Of a stretch of DNA of 64,000 nucleotides, positions 40,801-49,591 are shown in pieces. The stretch comes from REEB52 sp964626905 (GTDB taxonomy: Bacteria > Chlamydiota > Chlamydiia > Chlamydiales > SM23-39), in NCBI GenBank assembly GCA_964626905.1, contig CAZVHA010000002.1, positions 1-64,000 on the forward strand. Reading direction: 5' to 3'. Position numbers and translations under genes: made by a program. Within the stretch, counting starts at the first letter, position 1; every line of letters starts with the position of its first letter. The notes under the pieces were generated by a model. The model was given only the letters and a program-made list of their open reading frames with translations, was not told the DNA's origin and ran no database searches.

Positions 40801-42262
40801 CATTTTAACGTTCCAAAAAATCCATCTTCTTGATAAAACCTTCTTCGAAATTTGCGCGGTGCAATTTTCTTTACTCGTATTAATTCATACATGAAAGGTG
40901 TATTATGGCTATGGAAGTTAGACTGAATTCTGAAATGAAGCGACAAGTAGATGTCATTGGAGTTCCATCGAAATATATTGTAAAGGATGGTGTCAGACGT
41001 TTTAATCCGGATTACAAAGCATTCATGGCAAGGCAAGGAAAACAAACCACAACAGCCTTGCATGCCGACAAAGCGTTGCCAACCGTCTGCACAATGGGCG
41101 ATTTCGAACAACTAAAACAGGCAGCTCAGGAAGATAAATCAGAGAAACAATCTCCTCCTTCCTTAGCTCCCTCTACCGAAGAGACCTTAGAAATCTTCCA
41201 AGATGATGAGACTTTTCGACAAATTGGACTCTCTCCAGAAGCTATCGCCCAAGCTCTCGGAGGAGTATTTGCCAAATATGAAATTCCAATTGGCATGATG
41301 AACAAACTCTTAGCATTTTCTGAATTTGATAAAATTGAATTTGAAATTGATGACAGCGGATCAATGGGTACAATAGATCCTAGCACTGGAATATCTCGTT
41401 GGCAAGAGGCAAAAAATCGGCTGAAAATGATGATTGAAATCATGGCTTATGTGCCGATACCTCTCATCTCGATCTCCTTTCTAAATAGAAAATTCAAAAT
41501 AGAAGGCAAGGAAGTAAAACAGCTCATTTTAGAGCATGAAAAAGAAACTCCCGAACGTTTTATTGAGAAAGCCTATAAACTAATCGATCAAGCCTTTGCA
41601 TCTCCTCCTGGAGGAAGCACACCGATTTTAGAATATCTAACAAATTCCCTTGCAGCAGGTAAAGGGAAAAAAGTAGCTCGATATCTCTTCTGCGATGGAG
41701 TCCCTGATGGAGGTGGAAAGGCTCAGGAGGCAATCACTCAAATGTTAAAAGACCGTCCTGTTCCTCAAGATAATCCAGTCACCTTAATCAGCTGTTCAGA
41801 AACAGCATCAGATGTTAAGTGGATGAAAGAAGCTGAGGAAACCGCTGACTATTGCTCTGAATATGATGATTTTCAAGAAGAAGTTAGAGAAGTCGCGAAA
41901 GACCAAGGCGATGTCTTCCCATTTACCTTCGGAATGTATTTGGTGGGTCAGTTGGTCGGTGCAATGAATCCAGATGATCTCGATGCGATGGATGAATCTG
42001 TGCCTTTTACGAAAATGACTTTGGATAATTTATTAGGAGTAAATGGTTCAGTAGAAGATTACAGACGTTATTTTGATGCATTCAAATATGCCCAAGACAT
42101 TCGTCCTGCTGAAACCAGAATGGATAAAATTAAAAAACAACAGCAGTGGGAAGGATCTTTTCACGATTTCCTATACACGCCTCTAGCTAGAGATATTCTA
42201 GCAGTCAAAGAGTTCAAAAGACAACTCAAACTGCCGTCTACCTACGAAGAGGCAGAACGAAA
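40801..42262 (+). repeat. Tandem duplication unit 2
   Basis: Second copy of 39199-40660. The 5' 150 bases of the coding region differ at about nine positions, and differences resume from about 42065 to the end, including a different C-terminal peptide (EEAERKRSY against EPSERKRDLFI). Confidence 0.9.
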
Positions 42263-42275
42263 AAGGTCATATTGA
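40905..42275 (+). CDS. von Willebrand A-domain protein, copy 2
   Basis: The 456-aa product is the tandem paralogue of the preceding gene. All MIDAS residues are retained. Differences are confined to the first 50 residues (for instance EMKRQVDV against EMGRPVDV) and the last 75 (DAFKYAQDIRPAETRMDK against DGFKYAQEIRPIDTRMDQ), with a central block of about 340 identical residues and identical codons. This pattern means an old duplication with a recent gene conversion in the middle. The two ends may bind different partners. Both copies carry similar upstream regions and so are probably expressed alike. Confidence 0.8.
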   Translation: MAMEVRLNSEMKRQVDVIGVPSKYIVKDGVRRFNPDYKAFMARQGKQTTTALHADKALPTVCTMGDFEQLKQAAQEDKSEKQSPPSLAPSTEETLEIFQDDETFRQIGLSPEAIAQALGGVFAKYEIPIGMMNKLLAFSEFDKIEFEIDDSGSMGTIDPSTGISRWQEAKNRLKMMIEIMAYVPIPLISISFLNRKFKIEGKEVKQLILEHEKETPERFIEKAYKLIDQAFASPPGGSTPILEYLTNSLAAGKGKKVARYLFCDGVPDGGGKAQEAITQMLKDRPVPQDNPVTLISCSETASDVKWMKEAEETADYCSEYDDFQEEVREVAKDQGDVFPFTFGMYLVGQLVGAMNPDDLDAMDESVPFTKMTLDNLLGVNGSVEDYRRYFDAFKYAQDIRPAETRMDKIKKQQQWEGSFHDFLYTPLARDILAVKEFKRQLKLPSTYEEAERKRSY

Positions 42276-42276
42276 T

Positions 42277-42385
42277 CTCAAAGTCAAGGTGGCAGCTTCG
42301 CTGCCACTCGTAACAGAGCTCAGAATCATCGATTTTTCCTTACGCCACCTTAGCAAAGCAGTTTTGCTCAAGCTGCTTCTTTTGG
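42277..42385. repeat. Dispersed repeat, family B (copy 2)
   Basis: The first 66 bases equal 40702-40767. This copy extends with TTAGCAAAGCAGTTTTGCTCAAGCTGC, a second small hairpin also seen in the rpsG-rpsL gap copy. Confidence 0.75.
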
Positions 42386-42447
42386 CTTGACTTCTTCTGA
42401 AGAGACTGTGTAGCATGCCCGCCAATTTATTCCAAAAAGGGGTATTT

Positions 42448-42978
42448 ATGTTTGAAATGACCAGAGCGCAAAGTTGGAGAGAAATCGGACGAGATGGATT
42501 GACTGCTATTTCTTCTATAACGGGTTTTTTTCTTGTTGGAGGTCTGATCATGAATGAGACTGGAATCGTTGATCGGATTCAAGAGAAGGCGGCAGCCTTA
42601 TTTTTTTGTATGAATGGATTTCTTTTTTCTTCTACAGGATATTTGGCGACCAAAGCAACCTTCCGAAGATATGGCGACGATATAGACAAGAAACATTGGA
42701 TGGTAGCATGCGTTCAAATAGGATGCAGCATAGCTCTCTACCCAATGGCGGCTTGTTTTGCCTGCAGGAAAATGGAGTATGAAATCAACTGCGGTGGTGC
42801 AGAGGAACTCGGCCGGATTCTTACTGGTTGGACAGGCTCTCTATTTTTGGCAACTTGTTGGATATATTACATCTATAAAGACCACCAAAGCCATCTCCAT
42901 GAGCGACGTCAGCGGTTACTGCAAAGGATTCCTGATGAACCTGCAACTTCCAATATGGCGGCGATGGAGATGACTTAG
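42448..42978 (+). CDS. Four-helix membrane protein, unknown function
   Basis: The 176-aa product starts at ATG 42448 after AAAAGGGG. It has hydrophobic segments around residues 20-38 (AISSITGFFLVGGLIM), 50-70, 87-108 and 126-146, with a Cys-containing third helix, then a basic tail (ERRQRLLQR). No family is recognised. The hydrophobic pairs separated by short loops recall small inclusion-membrane-like proteins of Chlamydiae, but the bilobed hydrophobic hallmark is not clear enough to call it Inc. Confidence 0.55.
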   Translation: MFEMTRAQSWREIGRDGLTAISSITGFFLVGGLIMNETGIVDRIQEKAAALFFCMNGFLFSSTGYLATKATFRRYGDDIDKKHWMVACVQIGCSIALYPMAACFACRKMEYEINCGGAEELGRILTGWTGSLFLATCWIYYIYKDHQSHLHERRQRLLQRIPDEPATSNMAAMEMT

Positions 42979-43085
42979 TTATACCGAGCTCGCGTAAATA
43001 AACTCTTTAACCTACGTAATTTATATTCGCTCTGTTCCTTTTTTTCGGTTTAGGGTATTTTAAAGGTATAGGGGGGGTGCATACC

Positions 43086-43571
43086 ATGTTCAATCACTCA
43101 TTTATTTTTTCTCCGGGGACTTGGCAAGGCGAGGGTAAAATCCTCTTGAATATGGTGGAAGAGGAGTTGGTTTTCAACACTCAATGGGCGGTGCAGAACA
43201 AGGATTTTGCTGGCAAGGTGCAGTGTGCCCAAGAGATTCAGATTCAGGGCCTTTCTGAAAACATGCGCAATGAGCTTTCGTTTTACGACTTTCAAGGTAA
43301 GAGTTTTGCGGTCGATATGGAGAACCAGAATGTGGGGCGGATTGTTGGGAATGGGGTTTACGACGACAAGATGATTGGATGGGAATTTCGGAACAACGAC
43401 ATGAATTTTGAGGGGTACGAGACCTACAATTTGCAGCCTGATGGCAGCTACCGCATGAAGGGGGAGTATGTGACGTCAGATCAATTCCGGACTCTGATTG
43501 AGGCGAGGATATGGCTTCGCTCGACAGAGGTTTCTTCTCCTGATGAATCTCAAGAAAACGAGGAAGAGTGA
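43086..43571 (+). CDS. Conserved-type hypothetical protein, beta-rich
   Basis: The 161-aa product starts at ATG 43086 behind a G-rich ribosome site. It begins MFNHSFIFSPGTWQGEGKILLN and consists of alternating polar/hydrophobic strands typical of a small beta-barrel or lipocalin-like fold (the GTWQGEGKI opening and the GRIVGNGVYDDKMIGWEFRNND hairpin suggest this). No signal peptide. It ends in an acidic tail and overlaps the next gene by 4 bases (GTGA), so the two are translationally coupled. Function unknown. Confidence 0.6.
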   Translation: MFNHSFIFSPGTWQGEGKILLNMVEEELVFNTQWAVQNKDFAGKVQCAQEIQIQGLSENMRNELSFYDFQGKSFAVDMENQNVGRIVGNGVYDDKMIGWEFRNNDMNFEGYETYNLQPDGSYRMKGEYVTSDQFRTLIEARIWLRSTEVSSPDESQENEEE

Positions 43572-43909
43572 AAAAGTTTGTCTCTTTAATTCTTTGTGTT
43601 TCCTGTTCAATGGGAGGAAGAGCTGTCTCGATGGATGCCTTTTACGGGATCGATTTGTGCGCGACGACTCCTCAAGTCGTTGAGGCGCTAGGGAAACCGT
43701 ACGCAGTTCACAACAAAGGGGACGGATGTATTGAGTACGAATACATCGAGCGGATCAAAATTGGGGGGCGCGATGCGGAAGAGCGGCACTACTATATCTT
43801 GATGCGCGACGGCGTTGTCATTTCAAAAAGGGTCAAGCAGAGCTCACCATTGCCCTACGGCTTTGATAGCTACGACATGCAGACGACCCAAACCGAACTT
43901 TCCGAGTAA
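43568..43909 (+). CDS. Small exported protein, BamE/SmpA-like
   Basis: The 113-aa protein has a signal peptide with possible lipobox (MKKFVSLILCVSCSMGG). The mature part FYGIDLCATTPQVVEALGKPYAVHNKGDGCIEYEYIE has the G-x-x-x-x-x-V-x-x-x-L-G-x-P pattern of SmpA/OmlA (BamE-like) domains, followed by YILMRDGVVISKRV. It would be periplasmic or anchored to a membrane. It uses a GTG start overlapping the previous stop. Downstream lies a 353-bp palindromic element. Confidence 0.55.
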   Translation: MKKFVSLILCVSCSMGGRAVSMDAFYGIDLCATTPQVVEALGKPYAVHNKGDGCIEYEYIERIKIGGRDAEERHYYILMRDGVVISKRVKQSSPLPYGFDSYDMQTTQTELSE

Positions 43910-43919
43910 GTGGCGATAT

Positions 43920-44272
43920 AACCACCGAGGACACCGAAAACACCGAGGGGAAGATTTTACCCCAAAACGGTGCGTGGTATATACAAATGAATTCAAAAGT
44001 TGGAAGTTTGTCAAGGAGGCGCCCCAAATTTGAGGAAGGTGTAGCCGACGCCGAAACACCTATTTGCATGCCGGGTTAATAAACTTAAAAAGTTTAGCGA
44101 TGCAGGCGAACTCAAATTTGGTGGCTGTCCGACGTCGGCAAAAACTAACTTTTGAGTTTATTTGTATATATAACTTAAGTTGTCAGGAAATAAGTTTTGC
44201 AACTGCCTCAAAGGATTCCGAAGAATCATCGTTTAGGCCTCCCCTCGGTGTTTTCGGTGTCCTCGGTGGTTG
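43920..44272. mobile_element. 353-bp nested palindromic element with 31-bp terminal inverted repeats
   Basis: 43920-43950 and 44242-44272 are perfect 31-bp inverted repeats built of ACCGAGGACACCGAAAACACC. A second imperfect pair (TATATACAAATGAATTCAAAAGTT near 43978 and its complement near 44145-44168) and a family A core (44010-44140, with AACTTAAAAAGTTTAG and ACTCAAATTTGGTGGCTGTCCGACGTCGG) are nested inside. No transposase gene fits. It occupies most of the 393-bp space between the BamE-like gene and the MOMP terminator. Confidence 0.75.
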
Positions 44273-44303
44273 TTTTACCATCTTGATGCAACATGGTCCA
44301 CCA

Positions 44304-44337
44304 AAACGAAAAAGGGGCCGCATTTTCATGCGGCCCC
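44304..44337 (-). terminator. Rho-independent terminator of the MOMP-like gene
   Basis: GGGGCCGCAT (44314-44323) pairs perfectly with ATGCGGCCCC (44328-44337) over a 4-base loop. Read leftward it is followed by CTTTTTCG, a T-tract, 34 bases after the MOMP stop codon. Confidence 0.85.
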
Positions 44338-44370
44338 CTCAATAGAAAGAGCAAAAATTAGACTGTCTGA

Positions 44371-45615
44371 TTAGAAATCAAACTGAGCTTTCATCGTCAA
44401 CCCTTGCAGGTAGAGATTATTTGATGCACCACTCACACCTGTCGATGTAGCATCTGTTAACTTTCTCATCATGTTCTGATTCCAGAAAATTTGGAAATCA
44501 TAGGTGGCGAGAAGGTCAAAGTGGTAGTTGCGGCAATCAAAATAGCTACCCCAGCCGATACCGAAATTCATATCGTTGTTGAAACGAACGGTATTCACAT
44601 CAGCCCAGTGAGCCGAACGGGTGTAGGGACGAGAAATGAGGACAGGACCAGCGCTACTTGCTACTTTTGTGTAGCGAGTAAACGCGATAGTTCCTGCGCA
44701 ATCCCCTTCAAATCTGAAGCCCCATCCGAGATGCCATTGTCCACCAAATCCAACGCGAGGACCTACAGCCCAAGAGCTTGATCTGTTGTGGAATACAGCG
44801 GTCGAAAGAGCGTTGTTAATTGTAGGTGAAAATGGAGTAATCGCCATTCTCAAACTTTGACGGATCCAAGTAGCTCGAAAGCCTCCAAATGGAGCTACAA
44901 TCAAGTGAGTTCCTTGATAATAAGGACGAGTCACTGCAGTATCGAGCAAGTCGATATTTGTGCGCCATGATGAACTGATTGCACTTGCTTGTGTACCAAT
45001 TGCATCGAGCTGATTTAGAACGAGCGTATTGCCGTTTCGTTGTCCCAAATCCCAGCCTCGAACTAACCAAGCAGGGTTCGAGCTTCCAGCAGGAGCTCCC
45101 CCTGGAAGACCTGCAGAGGTGTGGGTTCTTGAACGGAACCACGTATACTCGGCATATCCACTCCAATGGTCGAAATCGAGGTCGAGCCCCAATCCAACTT
45201 TAAAACCAGGCTTCCACTCTGTCTTTTGGAAGAGATAGTGGGAATGTTGCGGGATCTGTTCCGCCCCTGTTTGACCAGCAATGGTCGAAACAGAATTCGC
45301 TAAATCGAGTCCATCTTCGTAAGCTGTCCAATAGGTAAAGCTGGCATCAAACCAGAAATTCCATGGGCATGGGCTTAATTCGTAGTCTGCAGGTTCGTTG
45401 TAAGCGGATGGCAAACAACACTGCGCATCGGGGTAACCCCGTTCAAAGCAAACTGGTGGGCATGGTGGCTTGCATGGCTTAGGCGGGCAAGGCTTAGGAC
45501 ACACCTTCGGTTGGCATGATTGGTTTGTTTGGCCCGAGTCTCCCGCTGCCGCGTGTGCTGTGTGCACAATCAGCAGGCAGAGACCTAGGCCTATCACTTT
45601 AGATATTCGATTCAT
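44371..45615 (-). CDS. MOMP-like major outer membrane protein
   Basis: The 414-aa product has a signal peptide (MNRISKVIGLGLCLLIVHTAHA), then a Cys/Pro-rich segment (PKVCPKPCPPKPCKPPCPPVCF at mature residues 15-36) and a body of alternating amphipathic strands ending in MKAQFDF, with the C-terminal phenylalanine needed by the BAM machine. Aromatic-rich WFDASFTYWTAYEDGL and GYAEYTWFRSRTHT are typical of the MOMP-like and Legionella-type outer membrane proteins abundant in Waddlia and Simkania relatives. The cysteines could form the disulfide network that replaces rigid peptidoglycan. I start at ATG 45615, behind AAGGAAG. A strong terminator follows. Confidence 0.82.
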   Translation of the reverse strand: MNRISKVIGLGLCLLIVHTAHAAAGDSGQTNQSCQPKVCPKPCPPKPCKPPCPPVCFERGYPDAQCCLPSAYNEPADYELSPCPWNFWFDASFTYWTAYEDGLDLANSVSTIAGQTGAEQIPQHSHYLFQKTEWKPGFKVGLGLDLDFDHWSGYAEYTWFRSRTHTSAGLPGGAPAGSSNPAWLVRGWDLGQRNGNTLVLNQLDAIGTQASAISSSWRTNIDLLDTAVTRPYYQGTHLIVAPFGGFRATWIRQSLRMAITPFSPTINNALSTAVFHNRSSSWAVGPRVGFGGQWHLGWGFRFEGDCAGTIAFTRYTKVASSAGPVLISRPYTRSAHWADVNTVRFNNDMNFGIGWGSYFDCRNYHFDLLATYDFQIFWNQNMMRKLTDATSTGVSGASNNLYLQGLTMKAQFDF

Positions 45616-45729
45616 CTTTGCTTCCTTTGGTAAAAGGTTAGACTTGGTTATCAATTTGTCAAAAGATCTGTTTTTCATCCAGAAATTTTTTTTTGCATTT
45701 CGCAAAAAATGTCCGTTTTTCTCTATGAA

Positions 45730-45758
45730 ATTATAGGGTAAAAAAAACGAATTTTTCT
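45730..45758 (-). promoter_or_regulatory. Candidate promoter of the MOMP-like gene
   Basis: A perfect TATAAT (45730-45735 read leftward) stands 115 bases upstream of the ATG. The -35 region (AGAAAA at 45753-45758) is poor, so the spacer and start point are uncertain. Confidence 0.4.
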
Positions 45759-45810
45759 CGAAAATTAAATGGGCGTCATTTAAGATTCACCGTTCAAAAG
45801 CAGGAGGTGA

Positions 45811-46308
45811 ATGATGCCCATTCGTATTACATTAGATGCGCTTGCAGAGAAGGCGGCCCGTTTTCTTTTAAATCGGCAAAATCTTACAGAAGAGAGGAGA
45901 GTGCAAATTTTGCCAGCGACAAAATACAACTTGCTCATCAGGGGATTTAATGTGTCGAGCATTTTGCTCGTTGCAGCGGCGGTATTTGCCCTTTTTTTCT
46001 CATTTATTACATCGGGTGTGTTTCTCGCATTTGGACTTTTTTTGCGAACGATTGCACAAAAAGAGATTCATAAATACTCAGTTCCATCCAATCAGCGATC
46101 GAATAATGTCCAAGAATTTTTCCGTTACTTCACTTGGGCTGCCGCCGAAGATGAGACAGCGAGGAACATTTTTGAGAATGTGAGATTGCCAAAACCTGAA
46201 GGGTGGGTGTGCGACGAGATTATTTTTGCCGATTTTGTTCTTTGGAAAAATAAGATCCCAATTCCAGAGGCGTCCGCTGGGCGAGCCAGCGGATTCTTTT
46301 GGTCCTAG
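45811..46308 (+). CDS. Small membrane protein, unknown function
   Basis: The 165-aa product has a strong ribosome site (AGGAGGTGA directly before ATG-ATG at 45811/45814; the second ATG has the better spacing). Two hydrophobic segments around residues 48-80 (SSILLVAAAVFALFFSFI and SGVFLAFGLFL) form a hairpin. The C-terminal part is soluble with TWAAAEDETARNIFENVRLPKP. The bilobed hydrophobic hairpin recalls inclusion membrane proteins. The last 14 residues are encoded by a hairpin (TCCGCTGG-GCGAG-CCAGCGGA at about 46270-46291) followed by a T-rich run, so translation end and transcription end coincide. Confidence 0.6.
   Translation: MMPIRITLDALAEKAARFLLNRQNLTEERRVQILPATKYNLLIRGFNVSSILLVAAAVFALFFSFITSGVFLAFGLFLRTIAQKEIHKYSVPSNQRSNNVQEFFRYFTWAAAEDETARNIFENVRLPKPEGWVCDEIIFADFVLWKNKIPIPEASAGRASGFFWS
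46270..46298 (+). terminator. Hairpin plus T-rich run at the 3' end of the small membrane protein gene
   Basis: TCCGCTGG and CCAGCGGA form a perfect 8-bp stem with a 5-base loop, followed by TTCTTTTGG. It lies just before the stop codon and separates this gene from convergent rpsJ. Confidence 0.5.
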
Positions 46309-46345
46309 GAACTTTGCGCGGGTCGCTCTTTCTTTGGGCCTTGCC

Positions 46346-46663
46346 TTAGGCCTTGATCTTGATATCGACACCGGCAGCCACAGGGAGAACCTTAAGCTTG
46401 TCGATGGTGTCGAGTGTCGGATCGAGGAGATCGAGGACGCGGATATGGGTTCTCATCTCAAATTGCTCTCGCGACTTTCTGTCGACGTGGGGCGAGCGCA
46501 AAACGGTATAAATTTCTCGTTTTGTCGGCAAGGGGATAGGGCCCACATATTTTGCCCCGGTCCTCTTGGCCGTTTCGACGATATCTTGGACCGATCGGTC
46601 GAGCATCCGTTGATCGAATGCTTTGAGTCGGATCCGTATTCTTTTTCTAGGTGCTTTTGCCAT
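46346..46663 (-). CDS. rpsJ: 30S ribosomal protein S10
   Basis: The 105-aa protein contains RIRIRLKAFDQRMLDRSVQDIVETAKRTGA and VGPIPLPTKREIYTVLRSPHVDRKSREQFEMRTHIR-type S10 text, including the loop that contacts 16S rRNA and NusB. It is the last gene of the leftward rpsL-rpsG-fusA-rpsJ run. In most bacteria rpsJ begins the S10 operon; its place directly after fusA is the order found in Chlamydiae. Confidence 0.97.
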   Translation of the reverse strand: MAKAPRKRIRIRLKAFDQRMLDRSVQDIVETAKRTGAKYVGPIPLPTKREIYTVLRSPHVDRKSREQFEMRTHIRVLDLLDPTLDTIDKLKVLPVAAGVDIKIKA

Positions 46664-46671
46664 AATCTCTT

Positions 46672-48762
46672 TTACTTTTTACAAATTTCTTCTTGAATTT
46701 TGGTTGGGACCCGCTCGAAATGGCTAGGTTCCATGGTGTAGGTGGCTCTTCCCGAGCTCATCGAGCGAAGCTGTGTCGAGTAGCCGAACATCTCGCTTAA
46801 CGGGACTTCCGAATTCACTTCGACTGCGCCCCTCAGAGACTCTTGTCCGAGGATTTTTCCGCGGCGCCGATTGAGGTCGCCAATCACATCGCCGATATTT
46901 CCTTCCGGTGTTTCGACGACAACTTTCATAATTGGCTCGAGGAGAACTGGTTTTCCTTTGCGCGCGGCATCTTTAAGGGCCATCGACGCACAAATTTTGA
47001 AGGCCATCTCGTTCGAATCGACCTCGTGGTATGACCCATAGGTGATGGCGACTTTTATATCGATGAGGGGGTAGCCGGCGAGAACGCCCGTCTGCAACCC
47101 TTCCTCAATTCCCTTGATACAGGCGGGAACATACTCTTTTGGAATGACGCCGCCCACAATTTTGCTGACGATCTCATTCCCTTTTCCCGTCTCATTGGGT
47201 TCGATTTCGAGACATACGTGAGCGTATTGCCCCCGTCCGCCCGATTGTTTGATGTATTTCGTCTCGGTATTTGCCGGTGCCGTGATTGTCTCTTTATAGG
47301 AGACCTCTGGTTTGCCGACATTTGCCTCGACAGAAAACTCGCGGAACATCCGATCTCTCAAGATATCGAGGTGGAGTTCACCCATTCCCATGATGATCGT
47401 TTGCCCCGTCTCTTCATTCGTCATGACGCGGAACGTCGGATCCTCTTCAGAAAGGGCGCCCAACGCCTTGGCGAGCTTTTCCCGATCGGCCTTTGATTTT
47501 GGCTCAATGGCCATCGAGATCACTGGGTCGGGGAAATTCATCTTTTCCAAAATCATTGGTTTGCCTGGCAAGCAGAGGGTATCGCCTGTCGTTGTGTATT
47601 TCAGGCCGATGCAAGCGGCAATGTCGCCAGTGAAAAACTCATCTCGGTCTTTCCTCTGGTTTGCGTGCATTTCGAGGAGTCTTGAGACCCTCTCATCTTT
47701 ATCCTTCGTCGTATTGAGAAGGGCTGTTCCTTTTGCCAATTTACCGCTATAGATGCGGATGAAGGTCAATTTACCGACGTAAGGATCGGTCATGATTTTA
47801 AAGGCAAGCGCCGACAAGGGGCTATCATCCGACGGCGGGATAGTCAAGATCTCATCTGAATAGAGCGCGTGTCCTTTAATGAGGCCTCGATCGATCGGCG
47901 ATGGCATCCATCGGACGACTGCATCGAGAATCTGTTGCACCCCTTTATTCTTAAAGGCGGATCCACAAAGGACCGGGTTAAATTTGTTGGTGATGACCCC
48001 TTTGCGAATCACTGCGTGGATTTCCTCTTCCGGGATGTTGTCGGGATCTTCGAGCACCTTCATCATGAACGCGTCATTCGCGTCATCGATGGTGGCGATC
48101 TCTTCGAGAAGGTGATTTCTCATTTTTCTGCACTGCTCGAGAAGGTCTGCGGGGATCGATTCAGTATCGTATTTAGCTCCCATGGTCTCGTCGTGAAAGA
48201 GGTAGGCCTTCATCGAGACGAGATCGACCATTCCCTTGAAGCCCGATTCAGCGCCAATGGGGCAGTGGACAGGGATCGCATTGGCGTGGAGCTTTTCTCG
48301 CATTGTTTTTACTGCGTTGAAAAAGTCTGCGCCGACGCGGTCCATTTTATTGATGAACGCGATGCGGGGCACTCCGTAGCGCTCAGCTTGGCGCCACACC
48401 GTTTCTGATTGCGGCTGCACTCCGGCAACGGCATCAAATACGGCGACTGCGCCGTCGAGAACGCGCAAGCTCCTCTCCACTTCAATGGTGAAGTCGACGT
48501 GGCCTGGAGTGTCGATGATGTTGATCTTGCACTCTTTCCAATAGACAGTGGTTGCAGCAGAGGTGATGGTGATGCCCCTTTCCCTCTCCTGTTCCATGAA
48601 GTCCATGGTGGCCGCCCCTTCATGCACTTCTCCGATCCTATGAACTCTTCCCGAATAGAACAAAATACGCTCAGTCGTGGTCGTCTTGCCCGCATCGATA
48701 TGGGCCATAATCCCAATGTTGCGCACATTTTCTAATTTGTCAGTTTCTGGTCGCTGGCCCAT
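46672..48762 (-). CDS. fusA: Elongation factor G
   Basis: The 696-aa GTPase drives tRNA-mRNA translocation. G1 is AHIDAGKTTTTERIL at residues 19-33, G3 DTPGHVDFTIEVERSLRVLDGAV near 83, G4 INKMDRVGADF near 138. The switch region and domains II-V (with SGGRGQYAHV in domain IV and GDLNRRRGKI in domain V) are complete. Spacing to rpsG is 9 bases and to rpsJ 8 bases, so these genes form one operon. Confidence 0.98.
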   Translation of the reverse strand: MGQRPETDKLENVRNIGIMAHIDAGKTTTTERILFYSGRVHRIGEVHEGAATMDFMEQERERGITITSAATTVYWKECKINIIDTPGHVDFTIEVERSLRVLDGAVAVFDAVAGVQPQSETVWRQAERYGVPRIAFINKMDRVGADFFNAVKTMREKLHANAIPVHCPIGAESGFKGMVDLVSMKAYLFHDETMGAKYDTESIPADLLEQCRKMRNHLLEEIATIDDANDAFMMKVLEDPDNIPEEEIHAVIRKGVITNKFNPVLCGSAFKNKGVQQILDAVVRWMPSPIDRGLIKGHALYSDEILTIPPSDDSPLSALAFKIMTDPYVGKLTFIRIYSGKLAKGTALLNTTKDKDERVSRLLEMHANQRKDRDEFFTGDIAACIGLKYTTTGDTLCLPGKPMILEKMNFPDPVISMAIEPKSKADREKLAKALGALSEEDPTFRVMTNEETGQTIIMGMGELHLDILRDRMFREFSVEANVGKPEVSYKETITAPANTETKYIKQSGGRGQYAHVCLEIEPNETGKGNEIVSKIVGGVIPKEYVPACIKGIEEGLQTGVLAGYPLIDIKVAITYGSYHEVDSNEMAFKICASMALKDAARKGKPVLLEPIMKVVVETPEGNIGDVIGDLNRRRGKILGQESLRGAVEVNSEVPLSEMFGYSTQLRSMSSGRATYTMEPSHFERVPTKIQEEICKK

Positions 48763-48771
48763 TTTTTATCC

Positions 48772-49245
48772 TTACCATTTATAATGAGCAAATGCTCTGT
48801 TCGCTTCGGCCATTCGGTGGGTGTCATCTTTTTTCTTAATGGTCGACCCTTGATTGTTGTAGCAATCGACGAGCTCAGAGGCGAGGGCCTCTTCCATGGC
48901 TCTTCCCGGTTTGGCTCTAGAGTGCATGATAATCCACTGCATCGCCATCGCAGTTCTTCGGTCTGTTGGAATTTCGACAGGGACCTGATAGTTGGCTCCG
49001 CCGATTCTTCTTGTTTTCACTTCGAGAGCGGGTTTGGAGTTCTCTAATGCCTGCTCAAACGCCCCGAGGGGATTATCGGTTTTTACTTTCTGTGCAAAAT
49101 TGTCAAGTGCGCGGTAGACAATGTTTCTTGCGACCGCTTTTTTTCCACCGAGCATCAGCTTGTTGATAAACTTCGCAAGCGTAACGCTTTGGTAAATTGG
49201 ATCGGGCTCAGTCTGGCGCTTTGTGGCTCTTCGTCTTCTAGACAT
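48772..49245 (-). CDS. rpsG: 30S ribosomal protein S7
   Basis: The 157-aa protein starts MSRRRRATKRQTEPDPIY and contains LMLGGKKAVARNIVYRALD and NQGSTIKKKDDTHRMAEANRAFAHYKW, the usual S7 text. It nucleates assembly of the 30S head. A 346-base gap with palindromic repeats separates it from rpsL, unusual for genes that are normally a few bases apart. Confidence 0.97.
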   Translation of the reverse strand: MSRRRRATKRQTEPDPIYQSVTLAKFINKLMLGGKKAVARNIVYRALDNFAQKVKTDNPLGAFEQALENSKPALEVKTRRIGGANYQVPVEIPTDRRTAMAMQWIIMHSRAKPGRAMEEALASELVDCYNNQGSTIKKKDDTHRMAEANRAFAHYKW

Positions 49246-49303
49246 TTTTTTTCCTTATTCTGGTGAGGCACCCGCAAAACTCACTTGCCCGTTAAAATCG
49301 CCC

Positions 49304-49447
49304 TTTTGAGCTCCGTTGTGTCCATTCTTCTCAGCCAACCCACTAGGGGTTGACCTCGTCGAATGGACCGTGGCGGCTTTGCTGCCACTCACAACGGAGC
49401 TCAAAATCATCGATTTTTCCTTAGCAAAGCCGTTTTGCTCAGCTGCC
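49304..49447. repeat. Dispersed palindromic repeat, family B (copy 3), in the rpsL-rpsG gap
   Basis: TTTTGAGCTCCGTTGTG (49304-49320) and its exact complement (49390-49406) enclose two smaller stems: TCCATTC/GAATGGA (49321-49327 and 49361-49367) and GTGGCGGC-TTT-GCTGCCAC. The right half (GAGCTCAAAATCATCGATTTTTCCTTAGCAAAG) matches the copies at 40702 and 42277. The remainder of the 346-base gap shows no gene. Confidence 0.75.
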
Positions 49448-49591
49448 TCTAGTTTCTCTTTGCCCGGAGCTTAAAGTTTTAGCTCCTCATCACCCGGGAA
49501 GGTTTTTTTCACCTTCCCTCGCGCCTGGATTTATGCTAGATCGCTAGAACAAATCGAGGGCTAGGAGACAGATTTTGGCTGTATCCTGGGA

